44,540 bases of DNA from Candidatus Omnitrophota bacterium (GCA_029568995.1 JAKPYU010000363.1:1-44540), one strand, 5' to 3'; counted from the first letter of the stretch, positions 33,807-42,728 are shown. A program made the numbers and translations. Notes: generated by a model from the letters alone, not told the origin.

Positions 33807-34331
33807 TTGAAAAAAGCCGAGAAGATTGAGCTGGCAGATCGGTACAAGGATCTCGTCGATCAATCGGCGGGTGTCCTTCTTTTCGGATATCGAGGTCTGA
33901 AGGTCAGCGATCTGACCGATTTGCGTCGGAAGTTCCACGCGGAAGGTTCTCAGGTCCGGGTTGTGAGAAACCGGATGCTGAAACGTGCCGTGGAAGGTCA
34001 GCCGTTCGCCGGAGTGGTTGATTTTATGGAAGGACCGACGGCGGCCATCTTTGTGTCAAAAGATGCGGCTGCCTCCGCCAAGACCCTGATGGCTTTTGCC
34101 AAGGAGCACCCACAGGTTGTGGTAGGAAGCGGTATTGTCGAAAAGAGCCTGGTTCGGCCGGAACGAGTGAGTTTTCTGGCCGATCTGCCGAGCCGCGAGG
34201 TCTTGCAGGCCCAGATCCTCACGGGGATCATCGGTCCCATGACAGGTCTCGCCGCTGGTTTCACCGCGATTCACCAGCAGCTGCTTGGATTGTTTGAAGC
34301 CTATCGGGCGAAGCTGGAAGAGGCGGCATAA
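33807..34331 (+). CDS. rplJ: 50S ribosomal protein L10
   Basis: Base of the ribosomal stalk that carries the L7/L12 dimers. The start is TTG 33807, eight bases after a strong AGGAGGTGA, so the weak start codon is offset by a strong ribosome site. Family features: GVLLFGYRGLKVSDLTDLRR, VRVVRNRMLKRAVEGQ, LTGIIGPMTGLAAGFTAIH and a C-terminal helix for L12. Length 174 is normal. It is preceded by the L10 leader and its attenuator and followed by rplL. Confidence 0.96.
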   Translation: MKKAEKIELADRYKDLVDQSAGVLLFGYRGLKVSDLTDLRRKFHAEGSQVRVVRNRMLKRAVEGQPFAGVVDFMEGPTAAIFVSKDAAASAKTLMAFAKEHPQVVVGSGIVEKSLVRPERVSFLADLPSREVLQAQILTGIIGPMTGLAAGFTAIHQQLLGLFEAYRAKLEEAA

Positions 34332-34408
34332 GAACAAGAGAGCTGAATGGGTGGCGCACAGCCATCCGCAACATCAAAAAAAAGTCTTAGAATGGAGTGG
34401 ATACCCCC

Positions 34409-34801
34409 ATGGCAAGTGAAAAAATCGAAAAAATCTTGGAAGAGATCGCTTCGTTGACCTTGATGGAAGCCGCGGAGCTGAAAGAGGCCTTTGAAGAGAA
34501 ATTCGGCGTCACAGCCGCCATGCCGATGGCCGGAATGATGGCCATGCCCGGAATGGGCGCGGGAGCCGGTGAAGCCGCTGCCGAAGAAAAGACGGAATTC
34601 GACGTGGTTCTGATTGCGGCGGGTGAGAAGAAGATCCAGGTCATTAAGGTGGTCCGCGAATTGACCAGCCTGGGTCTGAAAGAAGCCAAAGCCCTGGTGG
34701 ACGAGCCTGGGAAGCCGATCAAGACGGGTGTGAGCAAGGAAGAAGCCCAGGACGCGAAAGCCAAATTGGAAGAAGTCGGCGCGACGATCGAATTAAAATA
34801 A
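34409..34801 (+). CDS. rplL: 50S ribosomal protein L7/L12
   Basis: Stalk protein that recruits translation factors. The start is ATG 34409, with TGGAGTGG in front; an in-frame start four codons earlier is less likely. N-terminal helical domain ([20 protein letters not shown]), an Ala/Gly/Met-rich hinge ([14 protein letters not shown]), and the C-terminal domain ([38 protein letters not shown]). Length 130 is normal. It closes the secE-nusG-rplKAJL operon, though no clear terminator follows; two STAS genes come next in the same direction. Confidence 0.97.
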   Translation: MASEKIEKILEEIASLTLMEAAELKEAFEEKFGVTAAMPMAGMMAMPGMGAGAGEAAAEEKTEFDVVLIAAGEKKIQVIKVVRELTSLGLKEAKALVDEPGKPIKTGVSKEEAQDAKAKLEEVGATIELK

Positions 34802-34884
34802 CCGGTTTGTCGGGCGATCCCACCCGAATCGAATGCCTGAATGGTGTGCTCACCGGCATTTGCGGGACAGGCTGAGGAAAAATC

Positions 34885-35454
34885 GTGATTCACCGGGAAG
34901 ATATCGATCCATGGATCTCTGTCATCAAGCCGGACGGTCATATTGTCGAGAGGGAATATGGCCATCTGGACAATGCGTTTCGAGGCCTGGAACGTGAGGG
35001 CCGTGTCCGGATTCTGCTGGATTTGTCCGAAGTCCGCTTCCTGGACCGAAAAAGCATCATTTTGCTGCTTCGCCAGAACCGAAAAGTGTTGGCGAAGGGC
35101 GGGGCGGTGAGATTGCTTCGTCCCACGGTGGCAGCAGAGGCATCGCTGAAATCGGCCCAGGTGACCCATCTCTTCGAGTCGTTCCGGCAGTTTCGGGACG
35201 CGGTTCGGTCCTTTGGACCTTCACCGGAGTCTCCGGCAGAGCCGGGGAAATCATCGGAATCACAAGGGGTACGGGACCTTGATCGGCCTCACCGTGAGGC
35301 CCTGATGCAGCAATCGACCATCAGCATGTTGATTGCCATGCTGGAAGATAAGGGTATTATAGAGCCGGGCAAGATGGGGGCGCGTTGCGCCGTCGAAGCC
35401 GAGCAGATTTTCCAGGCTCTTCGCCAACGAGTCCTCTCGAGCGAGTCGCAATAG
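34885..35454 (+). CDS. STAS-domain protein with C-terminal extension
   Basis: The start is GTG 34885 with GAGGA near 34873. Residues about 10-120 read as a STAS (anti-sigma-antagonist) fold: VRILLDLSEVRFLDRKSIILLLR and GGAVRLLRPT. The usual phosphorylated Ser of DSSG-type loops is not there; the loop reads LDRKS. A linker rich in Pro and Ser (PSPESPAEPGKSS) follows, and then a helix STISMLIAMLEDKGIIEPG. A paralogue with the same layout is the next gene, 18 bases later. Either the pair is not controlled by Ser phosphorylation or it uses another site. No sigma or kinase partner is nearby. Confidence 0.75.
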   Translation: MIHREDIDPWISVIKPDGHIVEREYGHLDNAFRGLEREGRVRILLDLSEVRFLDRKSIILLLRQNRKVLAKGGAVRLLRPTVAAEASLKSAQVTHLFESFRQFRDAVRSFGPSPESPAEPGKSSESQGVRDLDRPHREALMQQSTISMLIAMLEDKGIIEPGKMGARCAVEAEQIFQALRQRVLSSESQ

Positions 35455-35472
35455 GATTGGGAGGAAAGGAAC

Positions 35473-36012
35473 ATGGTTATGCGTATTCAAATGTCCAGGG
35501 AGGGGAATGTCTGCATCATTAATATTGCCGGGGAAGAAGACACCCGAAGCGATGATGTTGTGTACCGCGCATTTCGGGAGTGTTTCGAGGGCGGATGCTT
35601 CAATATCGTGCTGGATTTGACGAAGTTGAAGTATCTCGGCAGTCGGCTTCGAAAGGTCCTTCTGGCCAACACCAAGGAGGCTTTGGCGGGTGGCGGAAAG
35701 ATCAAGCTGTTGAATCCGCAGCCGGCGGTGAAAAACGACCTGAAAAACAACCGATTGCTGGACTTTTTTGAGGTCTATAACATTCGCCAGGCCGCGGTGG
35801 AGTCTTTTTCCGAGGGTGGCGGACGGGTGGCTCCTGTTGCTCAGGCCGTTGAACCGATGGTCTACCCGGACCCCTCCGGGATTCCGGCGGACCTGCCTCA
35901 AGGCCAGGATGAGCGACTGGATCGACTGGAAAACAGCCTGATTCAGCTGGTTTCCATGCTTCGTCGACGCGGGGTTCTCGGCGACGAGGACGAGGATCAG
36001 ATCTTCGGTTGA
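35473..36012 (+). CDS. Second STAS-domain protein, paralogue of the preceding gene
   Basis: The start is ATG 35473 behind GGGAGGAAAGG. The STAS-like core is FNIVLDLTKLKYLGSRLRKV and GGKIKLLNPQPAVKN; the loop reads LGSR, so the Ser is one place off from the usual phospho-site. After a Pro-rich linker a helix ERLDRLENSLIQLVSMLRRRG matches the helix in the first protein (ISMLIAMLEDKG), suggesting the C-terminal helices pair or bind the same partner. It ends 296 bases before the first OmpA-like gene. The function is probably regulation by protein binding. Confidence 0.75.
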   Translation: MVMRIQMSREGNVCIINIAGEEDTRSDDVVYRAFRECFEGGCFNIVLDLTKLKYLGSRLRKVLLANTKEALAGGGKIKLLNPQPAVKNDLKNNRLLDFFEVYNIRQAAVESFSEGGGRVAPVAQAVEPMVYPDPSGIPADLPQGQDERLDRLENSLIQLVSMLRRRGVLGDEDEDQIFG

Positions 36013-36308
36013 CAAGAAATAAAAAAAGTGCACAGTTTCCTGTGGGGAAAGTCTTTCGTTTTAGGGTATGATCGTGCAAAAATACGTCAGAGATCCGTTG
36101 CAATAGAACAGGGTCTCTGTTAGCGTATGTGTAAAATGCATAAGGGTGTGGAAATCTTCACTCGGAGGTTTCATCGAAGACGAATAGCCGGGTGCAGCTT
36201 TCCTTTGTACTTATCGGTGGAGGGAACGCAAAATCGGAAACAGAGAACCTGTAATATATTCGGGTTGAGATCGAGTATCGAAAGTCAAATCGTGGAGGAA
36301 TGTCTCAG
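36013..36308. other. Intergenic region before the OmpA-like genes: palindromes only
   Basis: TTTCC (36036-36040) pairs with GGAAA (36046-36050), a TATGAT box lies at 36067-36072 without a clear -35, and AGAGATCC (36089-36096) pairs with GGGTCTCT (36111-36118) with one G-U position. These may be promoter and leader structure of the pair of OmpA-like genes, but no consensus promoter is seen. A 61-codon frame in this gap looks spurious. Confidence 0.35.
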
Positions 36309-36959
36309 ATGAACAAGCAATGGGTTTTTCGGATTGGTTTGATGGTATGTGCGTTTCTGTTGGCGACCTTTGTCCCGGTGCAAGTCAGCCAGGGGACAAC
36401 ATGGCCGGAGTTTCAGCTCAAGAGTCAAGAGGCGTTGAACGGTCTGGATCTGACCGACCTCAACCACCCCGGATTGTTCCCGGATCTGGCAGGCGGCGGT
36501 CCCAAGAAGGTAGAACCTCGTCCGACACGGGAACCGGTGCCCCCGACAACTCCTGCCAAGGATGAAGGGACTCCCACTCGGCCGGTAATCGACGATAAGA
36601 TCCCCTTTGAAAAATTCGGTCAAGTTCAGCGAATTCACTTCGACTATGACAAATCCGACATCAAGCCGGAATATGTGGACGATCTGAAGCAGAATGCGGA
36701 GTGGATCAAAAAGAATCCGCAATACAAAGTCTTGATTGAAGGGCATTGCGATGAGCGTGGCTCGAACGAGTACAACATTGCCCTCGGCGAGCGTCGTGCC
36801 AATGCGACCAAGAAGTACCTGATCGGTCTGGGTGTGGATGCCGACCGGATGATCACCAAGTCCTGGGGTGAGGAAAAGCCTTTGGATCTTGGCAAAACCG
36901 AATCGGCGTATGCACTCAACCGTCGTGCGGAGTTCTTTGCCATTCCGACGAAGGAATAA
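36309..36959 (+). CDS. OmpA/Pal-like peptidoglycan-binding protein, not a lipoprotein
   Basis: I chose ATG 36309 because GGAGG (36294-36298) has ten bases to it; the ATG at 36300 overlaps that site. A signal peptide (IGLMVCAFLLATFVPVQVS) lacks a lipobox Cys, so the mature protein is probably free in the periplasm. A Pro/Lys-rich linker follows, then an OmpA domain from about residue 100: IHFDYDKSDIKPEY, VLIEGHCDERGSNEYNIALGERRA, and NRRAEFF. Key diaminopimelate-binding residues (the Asp in the first motif and the Arg in the last) are present. It is paired with the Pal lipoprotein that follows. Confidence 0.88.
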   Translation: MNKQWVFRIGLMVCAFLLATFVPVQVSQGTTWPEFQLKSQEALNGLDLTDLNHPGLFPDLAGGGPKKVEPRPTREPVPPTTPAKDEGTPTRPVIDDKIPFEKFGQVQRIHFDYDKSDIKPEYVDDLKQNAEWIKKNPQYKVLIEGHCDERGSNEYNIALGERRANATKKYLIGLGVDADRMITKSWGEEKPLDLGKTESAYALNRRAEFFAIPTKE

Positions 36960-37012
36960 CCTGAAGGCAGCGACGAGCTCGCCGCGACTTGTCAGTACTG
37001 AGGAGGACCGCA

Positions 37013-37600
37013 ATGTTGACCTCAAGGCGTTCAATTACGGTTGTATTGGCAGCCTGTTTCTTGCTCTCGATGGCGGGATGCGCCCGAACGGGCAAGAAAG
37101 ACGCCGGACCGCCGGGATACAGCATTCATGTTGAAAAGTCGGCGGGGGGGCTGACAACGACTCCCGGTATCGAAGATATCACCGGGGGACCAACCCCGTT
37201 GCCGAACCGCACAAATGTCGACATCAATACTCCGATCAGCCAGATGCCGGATGCACGCGAATACGGTGTTGTGGACCGGATATTCTTCGATTACGACAAG
37301 TCCGATGTCAAATCGGAATGGATCGAGGGGCTGAACAACAATGCCCGGTGGATGAAAGATCATCCTGAGTTCCTTATGATGATCGAAGGGCATTGCGACG
37401 AGCGCGGGACCAATGAGTACAACATGGCTCTCGGTGAGCGTCGTGCAATGACCGCCCGGAATTTCCTGACCGAAAAGGGTGTGGAGCCGGGGCGGCTTCA
37501 GCTCAAGTCCTGGGGCGAGGAAAAGCCCATCGCGTTCGGTCACGATGAGGCATCCTGGTCGCAGAACCGACGTGCCGAGTTCATGGTAGGAAAACAATAA
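37013..37600 (+). CDS. pal: Peptidoglycan-associated lipoprotein Pal
   Basis: The start is ATG 37013 behind GAGGAGG. The lipobox is LSMAGC, with the Cys at about residue 23, so it is anchored in the outer membrane in the usual case. The OmpA domain follows: IFFDYDKSDVKSEW, MIEGHCDERGTNEYNMALGERRA, and LKSWGEEKPIAFG with NRRAEFMVG. Length 195 is normal. It lies 53 bases after its non-lipidated paralogue, and the two share the domain almost motif for motif. No tol genes are in the window. A strong terminator follows at 37634. Confidence 0.9.
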   Translation: MLTSRRSITVVLAACFLLSMAGCARTGKKDAGPPGYSIHVEKSAGGLTTTPGIEDITGGPTPLPNRTNVDINTPISQMPDAREYGVVDRIFFDYDKSDVKSEWIEGLNNNARWMKDHPEFLMMIEGHCDERGTNEYNMALGERRAMTARNFLTEKGVEPGRLQLKSWGEEKPIAFGHDEASWSQNRRAEFMVGKQ

Positions 37601-37633
37601 TCGGCAGCGTATATAACTGCCGACAGGAATTCG

Positions 37634-37671
37634 ATACGGCGGGGGACCTTCTCCCGCCGTATTTGTTTTTT
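37634..37671 (+). terminator. Strong intrinsic terminator after pal
   Basis: ATACGGCGGG (37634-37643) pairs with CCCGCCGTAT (37653-37662), followed by a T-rich tract TTTGTTTTTT. A second hairpin, TCGGCAG (37601-37607) with CTGCCGA (37617-37623), stands just before it. The pal unit clearly ends here. Confidence 0.88.
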
Positions 37672-37748
37672 CCTGGTTCTCCTGAGAAACAGTCACAGGC
37701 TGGAAGGCTATGCCACCCTCTTTTCCCTCACCGATCTCAAGGGAACGA

Positions 37749-37777
37749 TTGCGACATCCGGGTCGGAACGGTATAAG
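37749..37777 (+). promoter_or_regulatory. Promoter of the sigma-54 response regulator
   Basis: TTGCGA (37749-37754) and TATAAG (37772-37777) are 17 bases apart. The start near 37784 puts the ATG at 37816 about 32 bases in and rules out the in-frame GTG at 37777, which would lie in the -10 box. Confidence 0.55.
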
Positions 37778-37815
37778 TGTCCATATCCACGAATCCCACG
37801 CCGATTGAGCGAATC

Positions 37816-39279
37816 ATGAACGTTGAATCCTCGGACACCTCTCGATCCAGCATCCTGATTGTCGATGACGAGAAGGATGTCCATTATTCTTTTCAGCGTT
37901 TCCTTGCGCCCCTGGGTTGCCGTGTGGATTCGGCGTTATCCGGGGAAGAGGCTCTTGCATGCCTGGACCGCAACGGTGCGGACCTCGTGATTCTGGATGT
38001 CAAGCTGGGAGGGGATGACGGGCTTCAGGTTCTACGCACCATCCGTGAAAGCCATCCGCATATCCCGGTGATCATGATGACTGCTTATGGTACGACGGAA
38101 ACGGCGATTGAGGCGACCCGCCGGGGCGCTTATGACTATGTCATCAAGCCGTTCGATCCGCCCAAAATGAAGGACCTGGTTCTGGAAGCCTTGCGTGCCC
38201 GGCGTATTATGCGAACGAGTGTCGGATGGGGTGACGCGCGTCGCAGCGAAGGCGAGGAGGTCATTGTCGGACAGTCCGCCGCGATGCGGGAGGTCTACAA
38301 GACCATCGGGCGCGTGGCAGACAGCGAGGCGCTCGTGCTGATTCAGGGCGAAAGCGGTACGGGCAAGGAACTGGTCGCCCGCGCGCTCTATAGTCATAGC
38401 CACCGCAAGGACAGACTGTTCCTGCCGATCAACTGCGCGGCACTGCCGGAATCGCTGCTGGAGAGCGAACTGTTTGGCCATGAGAAGGGATCTTTCACGG
38501 GAGCCGTGGGACGCCGGGTTGGGAAATTCGAACAGGCGGAGGGGGGGACGGTTTTCCTCGATGAAATCGGGGAACTGCCCATGGCCACGCAGGCCAAGCT
38601 GCTGCGATTCCTGCAGGATCGGTCCTTCCAGCGAATCGGCGGACATCAAATGCTCCACGCCAATGTCCGGATTATCGCGGCGACAAACAAAGATCTGGCC
38701 AAAGAGGTCTCCGGAGGCAGATTCCGCAACGACCTTTACTATCGCCTGAAGGTACTCACCGTCTCCATCCCGCCGCTCCGGGAACGGCGGGAGGATATCC
38801 CCGCGCTGGTCGAGTATTTCGTCGGCAGATACAGCGACAGCCCGGTCGGTTTTACTCCGGCAGCTGTGGAGGCCCTGAAGAACCGGCACTGGCCCGGGAA
38901 TGTCCGTGAATTGGAGAATATGATTCGGAGACTCATCCTGCTGAGGCGAAGCGAGACACTCGATCTCGGTGACCTGGAGTTGCCGGAAGGCGAGAGCAGC
39001 CTGCCGGAACCGGCTCCAGTGGGTCCCCAAGTGCAGGAAGCAATTCCCACGGATCTCTCCGAGGCGCTGGATCGCCTGTGGCGAGCGATCCGCGATTCCA
39101 GGGACCGTATTCCCACCGGCAAAACCTGTTTGTGGATCGAGGAGGAATTGGCAAGACGCGCCATGCAGGATGCCGGCGGGAACCAGGTTCAGGCCGCGAA
39201 ACTACTTGGTGTGTCCCGGAATACGCTGCGTCAACGGCTCGGATTGAACCGATCTCCGGAATCCCGAAACGAGAGATGA
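37816..39279 (+). CDS. Sigma-54-dependent response regulator, NtrC-like
   Basis: Three domains are visible. The receiver has Asp61 (VILDVKLGG), the phosphorylation site, and acidic and Lys residues (LIVDDEKD, YVIKPFD). The AAA+ domain has Walker A GESGTGKE, the sigma-54 contact loop GSFTGA (a GAFTGA variant), and Walker B TVFLDEIGELP. The C-terminal Fis-type helix-turn-helix reads GNQVQAAKLLGVSRNTLRQRLG. Length 487 is normal. The start is set by the promoter at 37749. No sensor kinase or sigma-54 promoter is in the window, so the signal and targets are unknown. Confidence 0.9.
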   Translation: MNVESSDTSRSSILIVDDEKDVHYSFQRFLAPLGCRVDSALSGEEALACLDRNGADLVILDVKLGGDDGLQVLRTIRESHPHIPVIMMTAYGTTETAIEATRRGAYDYVIKPFDPPKMKDLVLEALRARRIMRTSVGWGDARRSEGEEVIVGQSAAMREVYKTIGRVADSEALVLIQGESGTGKELVARALYSHSHRKDRLFLPINCAALPESLLESELFGHEKGSFTGAVGRRVGKFEQAEGGTVFLDEIGELPMATQAKLLRFLQDRSFQRIGGHQMLHANVRIIAATNKDLAKEVSGGRFRNDLYYRLKVLTVSIPPLRERREDIPALVEYFVGRYSDSPVGFTPAAVEALKNRHWPGNVRELENMIRRLILLRRSETLDLGDLELPEGESSLPEPAPVGPQVQEAIPTDLSEALDRLWRAIRDSRDRIPTGKTCLWIEEELARRAMQDAGGNQVQAAKLLGVSRNTLRQRLGLNRSPESRNER

Positions 39280-39282
39280 GAA

Positions 39283-39651
39283 ATGAGATCGAATTCGTTT
39301 GGCAACAGTCCGTTTCTGAAAGCCGCTCAGACCCTGGAGCCACGCACTCTGCTTTCTCTCATTTTTCATCTGCCGAATTTCATCCGGCTGTTCATCCGTC
39401 TTATGGGGGACCCGCGAGTTCCCTATTACCTGAAACTGCTTGTTTACGGGGCGATTTTCTATTGCATCTTTCCGATTGATTTGATAAAGGACTTCCCATT
39501 TCTGGGAATCGGATACTTGGATGATGCGGCGATCCTGTTTCTGGCTCTTCGGAAATTGGTGACGGGTTCTCCGCCGGAGGTAGTGCAGGAGCATGTGGAG
39601 GCGATTTCGGGAAGGCGGAAGGAACCTGACCCGGAAGAAGATTCTTCATAA
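39283..39651 (+). CDS. DUF1232 (YkvA-like) membrane protein, 122 residues
   Basis: The start is ATG 39283, four bases after the response-regulator stop, so it is co-transcribed with it. The DUF1232 core FPIDLIKDFPFLGIGYLDDA is present within a hydrophobic stretch, LLVYGAIFYCIF. The family is small, membrane-associated and of unknown role. The C-terminal tail is charged. It converges with hisF, 22 bases apart. Function not assigned. Confidence 0.82.
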   Translation: MRSNSFGNSPFLKAAQTLEPRTLLSLIFHLPNFIRLFIRLMGDPRVPYYLKLLVYGAIFYCIFPIDLIKDFPFLGIGYLDDAAILFLALRKLVTGSPPEVVQEHVEAISGRRKEPDPEEDSS

Positions 39652-39673
39652 CCGTTGACGGGAACAAATGCTT

Positions 39674-40462
39674 TCATTGCATCATCGGCACTTTGCGGAT
39701 GGGGACACCCCGGTCTGCCAGGTATTGCTTGATTGAGGGAATGGTGCAGGTGTTGTAGTGAATCATGGAGGCGATAATGGCGGCCTCGGCATGTCCTTCC
39801 GTGAAGACTTCATACAGGTGTTCCGGTGTGCCTGCGCCGCCGGAAGCGATGACCGGGATGCCCACCGTATCGGCCATGATTCGCGTGAGTGTGATTTCGT
39901 ATCCCTCCTTGGTTCCATCGGCGTCAATGCTGTTCACAACCAGCTCCCCGGCCCCCAAATCCTCGCCGCGTTTGGCCCATTCGACTGCGTCCATGCCCAT
40001 TGGGGTGCGACCCCCGTTGATGACGATTTCATAACCGCTGGGGATCTTCTCGGATCGCTCGACCTGCTTCACATCCATGCTGAGCACCACGCATTGGCTG
40101 CCGAAGGCCCGCGCGCCCCGGGCGATGATCTCCGGGTTATTCACTGCAGCGGAATTGACGCTGACCTTCTCCGCCCCGGCGAGCAGAACGCGACGCATAT
40201 CCTCAAATGTTCGGATTCCCCCGCCGACCGAATACGGAATAAAAATCTCCCGCGCCACCCGATCCACCACCTCGATCATAATATCACGGCCATCGCTGGA
40301 TGCCGTGATATCGTAGAAGACGATTTCATCAGCGCCCTCTTCGTAATACTTCCTGGCCATGGCGACCGGATCGCCGATGTCCACGTTTCCTTTGAATTCG
40401 ATTCCTTTGGTAACCAGCCCGGCGCGAACATCCAGGCAGGGAATAATCCGTTTCGTGAGCAT
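39674..40462 (-). CDS. hisF: Imidazole glycerol phosphate synthase, cyclase subunit HisF
   Basis: Makes imidazole glycerol phosphate and AICAR in histidine synthesis with HisH. The start is ATG 40462 ([12 protein letters not shown]), chosen because a longer frame to 40627 would add 55 residues unlike HisF. The catalytic Asp in CLDV and the Asp in [12 protein letters not shown] are present; the TIM-barrel phosphate-binding sites GGGIRT and ASGGAG are seen. Length 262 is normal. It stands alone among unrelated genes, with no other his gene in the window. It is divergent from glgC and a palindrome TTCTGCA-T-TGCAGAA lies upstream at 40493-40507. Confidence 0.95.
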   Translation of the reverse strand: MLTKRIIPCLDVRAGLVTKGIEFKGNVDIGDPVAMARKYYEEGADEIVFYDITASSDGRDIMIEVVDRVAREIFIPYSVGGGIRTFEDMRRVLLAGAEKVSVNSAAVNNPEIIARGARAFGSQCVVLSMDVKQVERSEKIPSGYEIVINGGRTPMGMDAVEWAKRGEDLGAGELVVNSIDADGTKEGYEITLTRIMADTVGIPVIASGGAGTPEHLYEVFTEGHAEAAIIASMIHYNTCTIPSIKQYLADRGVPIRKVPMMQ

Positions 40463-40492
40463 GATTTGGAGACCTCTAGTATTCAGTTCCTT

Positions 40493-40507
40493 TTCTGCAT
40501 TGCAGAA
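40493..40507. promoter_or_regulatory. Palindrome between hisF and glgC
   Basis: TTCTGCA-T-TGCAGAA is a perfect palindrome with seven-base arms, 30 bases upstream of the hisF start. It may be an operator for a dimeric repressor of hisF or a leader hairpin; this is inference. Confidence 0.35.
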
Positions 40508-40559
40508 TAAGCCAAAGAAAAAAAACCGCAAAGGACGGTCCGATCCATGAATGTCCAAC

Positions 40560-40588
40560 TTGCCTAGAATGGCGGGGTCTGGTAGAAG
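40560..40588 (+). promoter_or_regulatory. Possible glgC promoter
   Basis: TTGCCT (40560-40565) and TAGAAG (40583-40588) are 17 bases apart, with an expected start near 40595 and a 30-base leader to ATG 40626. Both boxes are imperfect matches. Confidence 0.3.
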
Positions 40589-40625
40589 AAGGGAACCGAT
40601 TCCATAGAAACCGGAGGCTGGAACC

Positions 40626-41945
40626 ATGTTGGTCGATGCGCAGCGTCACGGTGCACAGAAGATCCAGGATGTGCTTCGGAAAGTATCGGTGGCCATCCTC
40701 GGCGGTGGTCGAGGAGCTCGGTTGTATCCCCTGACGAAAGAGCGGGCGAAGCCCGCCGTTCCGGTCGCGGGGAAATATCGCCTGATCGATATTCCCCTCA
40801 GTAATTGCATTCATTCGGGCCTGGATCGGATCTGTATCTTGACCCAATTCAACTCCGATTCGCTTCACCGTCATATCACTCAGACCTATCGGTTCGACAT
40901 GTTCAGCAAGGGATTCGTTCAGGTGCTGGCGGCGCAGCAGAGCATGACCAATGTGGATTGGTATCAGGGAACTGCCGACGCCGTCCGCCAGACATTCTCC
41001 CGGCTTGTGCGCCCCTGGGTGGAGCATGTGTTGATCCTGTCGGGAGATCATCTGTACATCATGGATTACCAGGAAATGCTGGCAACGCACGTCCTTTCGG
41101 GGGCCGATATCACGGTGAGTGTCCTGCCGGTTCCGCGCGAACGCAGCGTGGATTTCGGCATTGTTCAGATCGACTCCGAAGCGCGCGTGGTGGATTTTTT
41201 TGAGAAGCCTTCGGATGAGAAACTGCTGGACCAACTGGCTGTGCCCGACCAGGTGTTTCTCGAACGCGGCGTCGACCCGAAAGGGCGACACCATATCGGT
41301 TCCATGGGAGTCTACCTGTTCACCAAGGAAGCATTGCGGCTGGCGCTTCAAGAGGAAACACGCACCGACTTCGGCAAGCATGTCTTCCCGACCATGCTGA
41401 AGAGTCTCAAAGTGGTTGCCCATTTCTTCGATGGATATTGGGAGGATATCGGGACGGTGCGATCGTTTTATGAAGCGAACCTCGACCTGACAGCCCATGT
41501 GCCCAAGTTTAACTTCTACAGTCCAAGCGGACCGATTTTCACGCACCCCCGTAATCTCCCCGCGGCCAAGATCAATGGAGCCGGACTGCGATCTTCCCTG
41601 GTTTGCGAAGGAGCAATTATTACGGATGCCTCGGTGGAGGACAGTATTATCGGTCTGCGAAGCATCATCTGTCCCCATGTGCAGATTTCCCGTTCCATTA
41701 TCATGGGAGCCGACTTCTACCAGGAAGAAGGCGAGATTCAGGGTTCGGATGCTCCTCCGCTGGGGATCGGCCCCGGCTCTGTAATTCGCGGTGCGATCAT
41801 CGACAAGAATGCGCGGATCGGTGCCAATGTCCGCCTGACAAACGATCAGGGTCTGAAACATCTGGACCGTGACAACGTTTACATCCGGGAGGGGATCATC
41901 GTGGTTCCCAAAGGGGCGGCGATTCCGAGCGGGACGGTGCTGTGA
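40626..41945 (+). CDS. glgC: Glucose-1-phosphate adenylyltransferase
   Basis: Makes ADP-glucose for glycogen. The start is ATG 40626 behind GGAGG. Motifs: [20 protein letters not shown] (nucleotide loop), [21 protein letters not shown] and the C-terminal left-handed beta-helix ([29 protein letters not shown]). The residues are typical of the ADP-glucose type. Length 439 is in range. Regulation by allosteric effectors is expected but not visible. It overlaps the HAD gene by one base at its stop, TGATG, which couples them. Confidence 0.95.
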   Translation: MLVDAQRHGAQKIQDVLRKVSVAILGGGRGARLYPLTKERAKPAVPVAGKYRLIDIPLSNCIHSGLDRICILTQFNSDSLHRHITQTYRFDMFSKGFVQVLAAQQSMTNVDWYQGTADAVRQTFSRLVRPWVEHVLILSGDHLYIMDYQEMLATHVLSGADITVSVLPVPRERSVDFGIVQIDSEARVVDFFEKPSDEKLLDQLAVPDQVFLERGVDPKGRHHIGSMGVYLFTKEALRLALQEETRTDFGKHVFPTMLKSLKVVAHFFDGYWEDIGTVRSFYEANLDLTAHVPKFNFYSPSGPIFTHPRNLPAAKINGAGLRSSLVCEGAIITDASVEDSIIGLRSIICPHVQISRSIIMGADFYQEEGEIQGSDAPPLGIGPGSVIRGAIIDKNARIGANVRLTNDQGLKHLDRDNVYIREGIIVVPKGAAIPSGTVL

Positions 41946-42634
41946 TGAGAATTATACTTTTTGACATTGATGGAACCTTAATCAATTCCGATGGTGCAGG
42001 CCGTCGGTCCATCGCCCGAGCATTCAATGATTGCTACGGCCTCGAAAGCGACTTGCACGACATTGAATTCCACGGCAGGGCGGACAATGGCATCCTTCGG
42101 GATGTTTTCGAAACGAAGCTGGGCAAATCTCCCAGTGAGGATGAGCTTGAGAAGATCCTGGAGAACCTGGTTCGGCATCTTCCGGAGGAGCTTCAGCGTT
42201 CGGAGAACTATCGCCTGCTGGATGGAGTGGCGGAGATCCTGGAAGAACTCAGCCGTCGCAAGGATGTGATTCTCGGCCTGGAAACCGGCAACACCGAGCC
42301 TGCGGCGGAATTGAAATTATCTCACGGCGGGATTTGGGGATACTTTCGCTGTGGCGGATACGGTTCCGACAGCGATATCCGTTCGGAAATCGTCCGTCAC
42401 GGTATCCGAAAAGCAGAAAGTTTGCTGGAGCCGGGGCAATCCGTGGAGGCCGTCTGGGTAGTGGGCGATACCCCGGCGGATATCGAGGCCGGGAAAGCCG
42501 TGGGGGTTCATGTTCTGGCTACGGCGACTGGGATGCACAGCCTGGATCTGCTGTGTACCTGCGGGCCGGACGTGGCACTGCCGGATCTCTCCAATGTGCC
42601 GCAAGTTCTGCAAATACTGTTGGAGGATTCGTGA
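41945..42634 (+). CDS. HAD-family phosphatase (phosphoglycolate phosphatase-like)
   Basis: The start is ATG 41945, sharing one base with the glgC stop. HAD motif I LFDIDGTLINSD (Asp7 and Asp9), motif II GLETGNTE and motif III Lys in IRKAESLL with motif IV VVGDTPADIEAGKA are present; a cap domain is in between. The Gph-like branch is likely, but the substrate could equally be a sugar phosphate from the glycogen route. Length 229 is normal. A perfect 12-bp palindrome follows 7 bases after its stop. Confidence 0.88.
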   Translation: MRIILFDIDGTLINSDGAGRRSIARAFNDCYGLESDLHDIEFHGRADNGILRDVFETKLGKSPSEDELEKILENLVRHLPEELQRSENYRLLDGVAEILEELSRRKDVILGLETGNTEPAAELKLSHGGIWGYFRCGGYGSDSDIRSEIVRHGIRKAESLLEPGQSVEAVWVVGDTPADIEAGKAVGVHVLATATGMHSLDLLCTCGPDVALPDLSNVPQVLQILLEDS

Positions 42635-42641
42635 CCGGATT

Positions 42642-42669
42642 CGTCATTCCGGCCTTCGCCGGAATGACG
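42642..42669. repeat. 12-bp perfect palindrome after the HAD gene
   Basis: CGTCATTCCGGC (42642-42653) pairs with GCCGGAATGACG (42658-42669) around CTTC. The core TTCCGGC...GCCGGAA is also at 5874-5891. It may act as a terminator-like stop for glgC-HAD and is of the REP type. Confidence 0.75.
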
Positions 42670-42728
42670 AGATGTTTGAGTTCGCGTCTATGTCCCCTTG
42701 ATCCCAACCTTTTGAACAGGCGGATCTC

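Noticed and set aside
36127-36312. Frame of 61 codons before the OmpA-like gene
   Set aside because: No ribosome site, unusual Arg/Cys composition and overlap with the gene start and leader.
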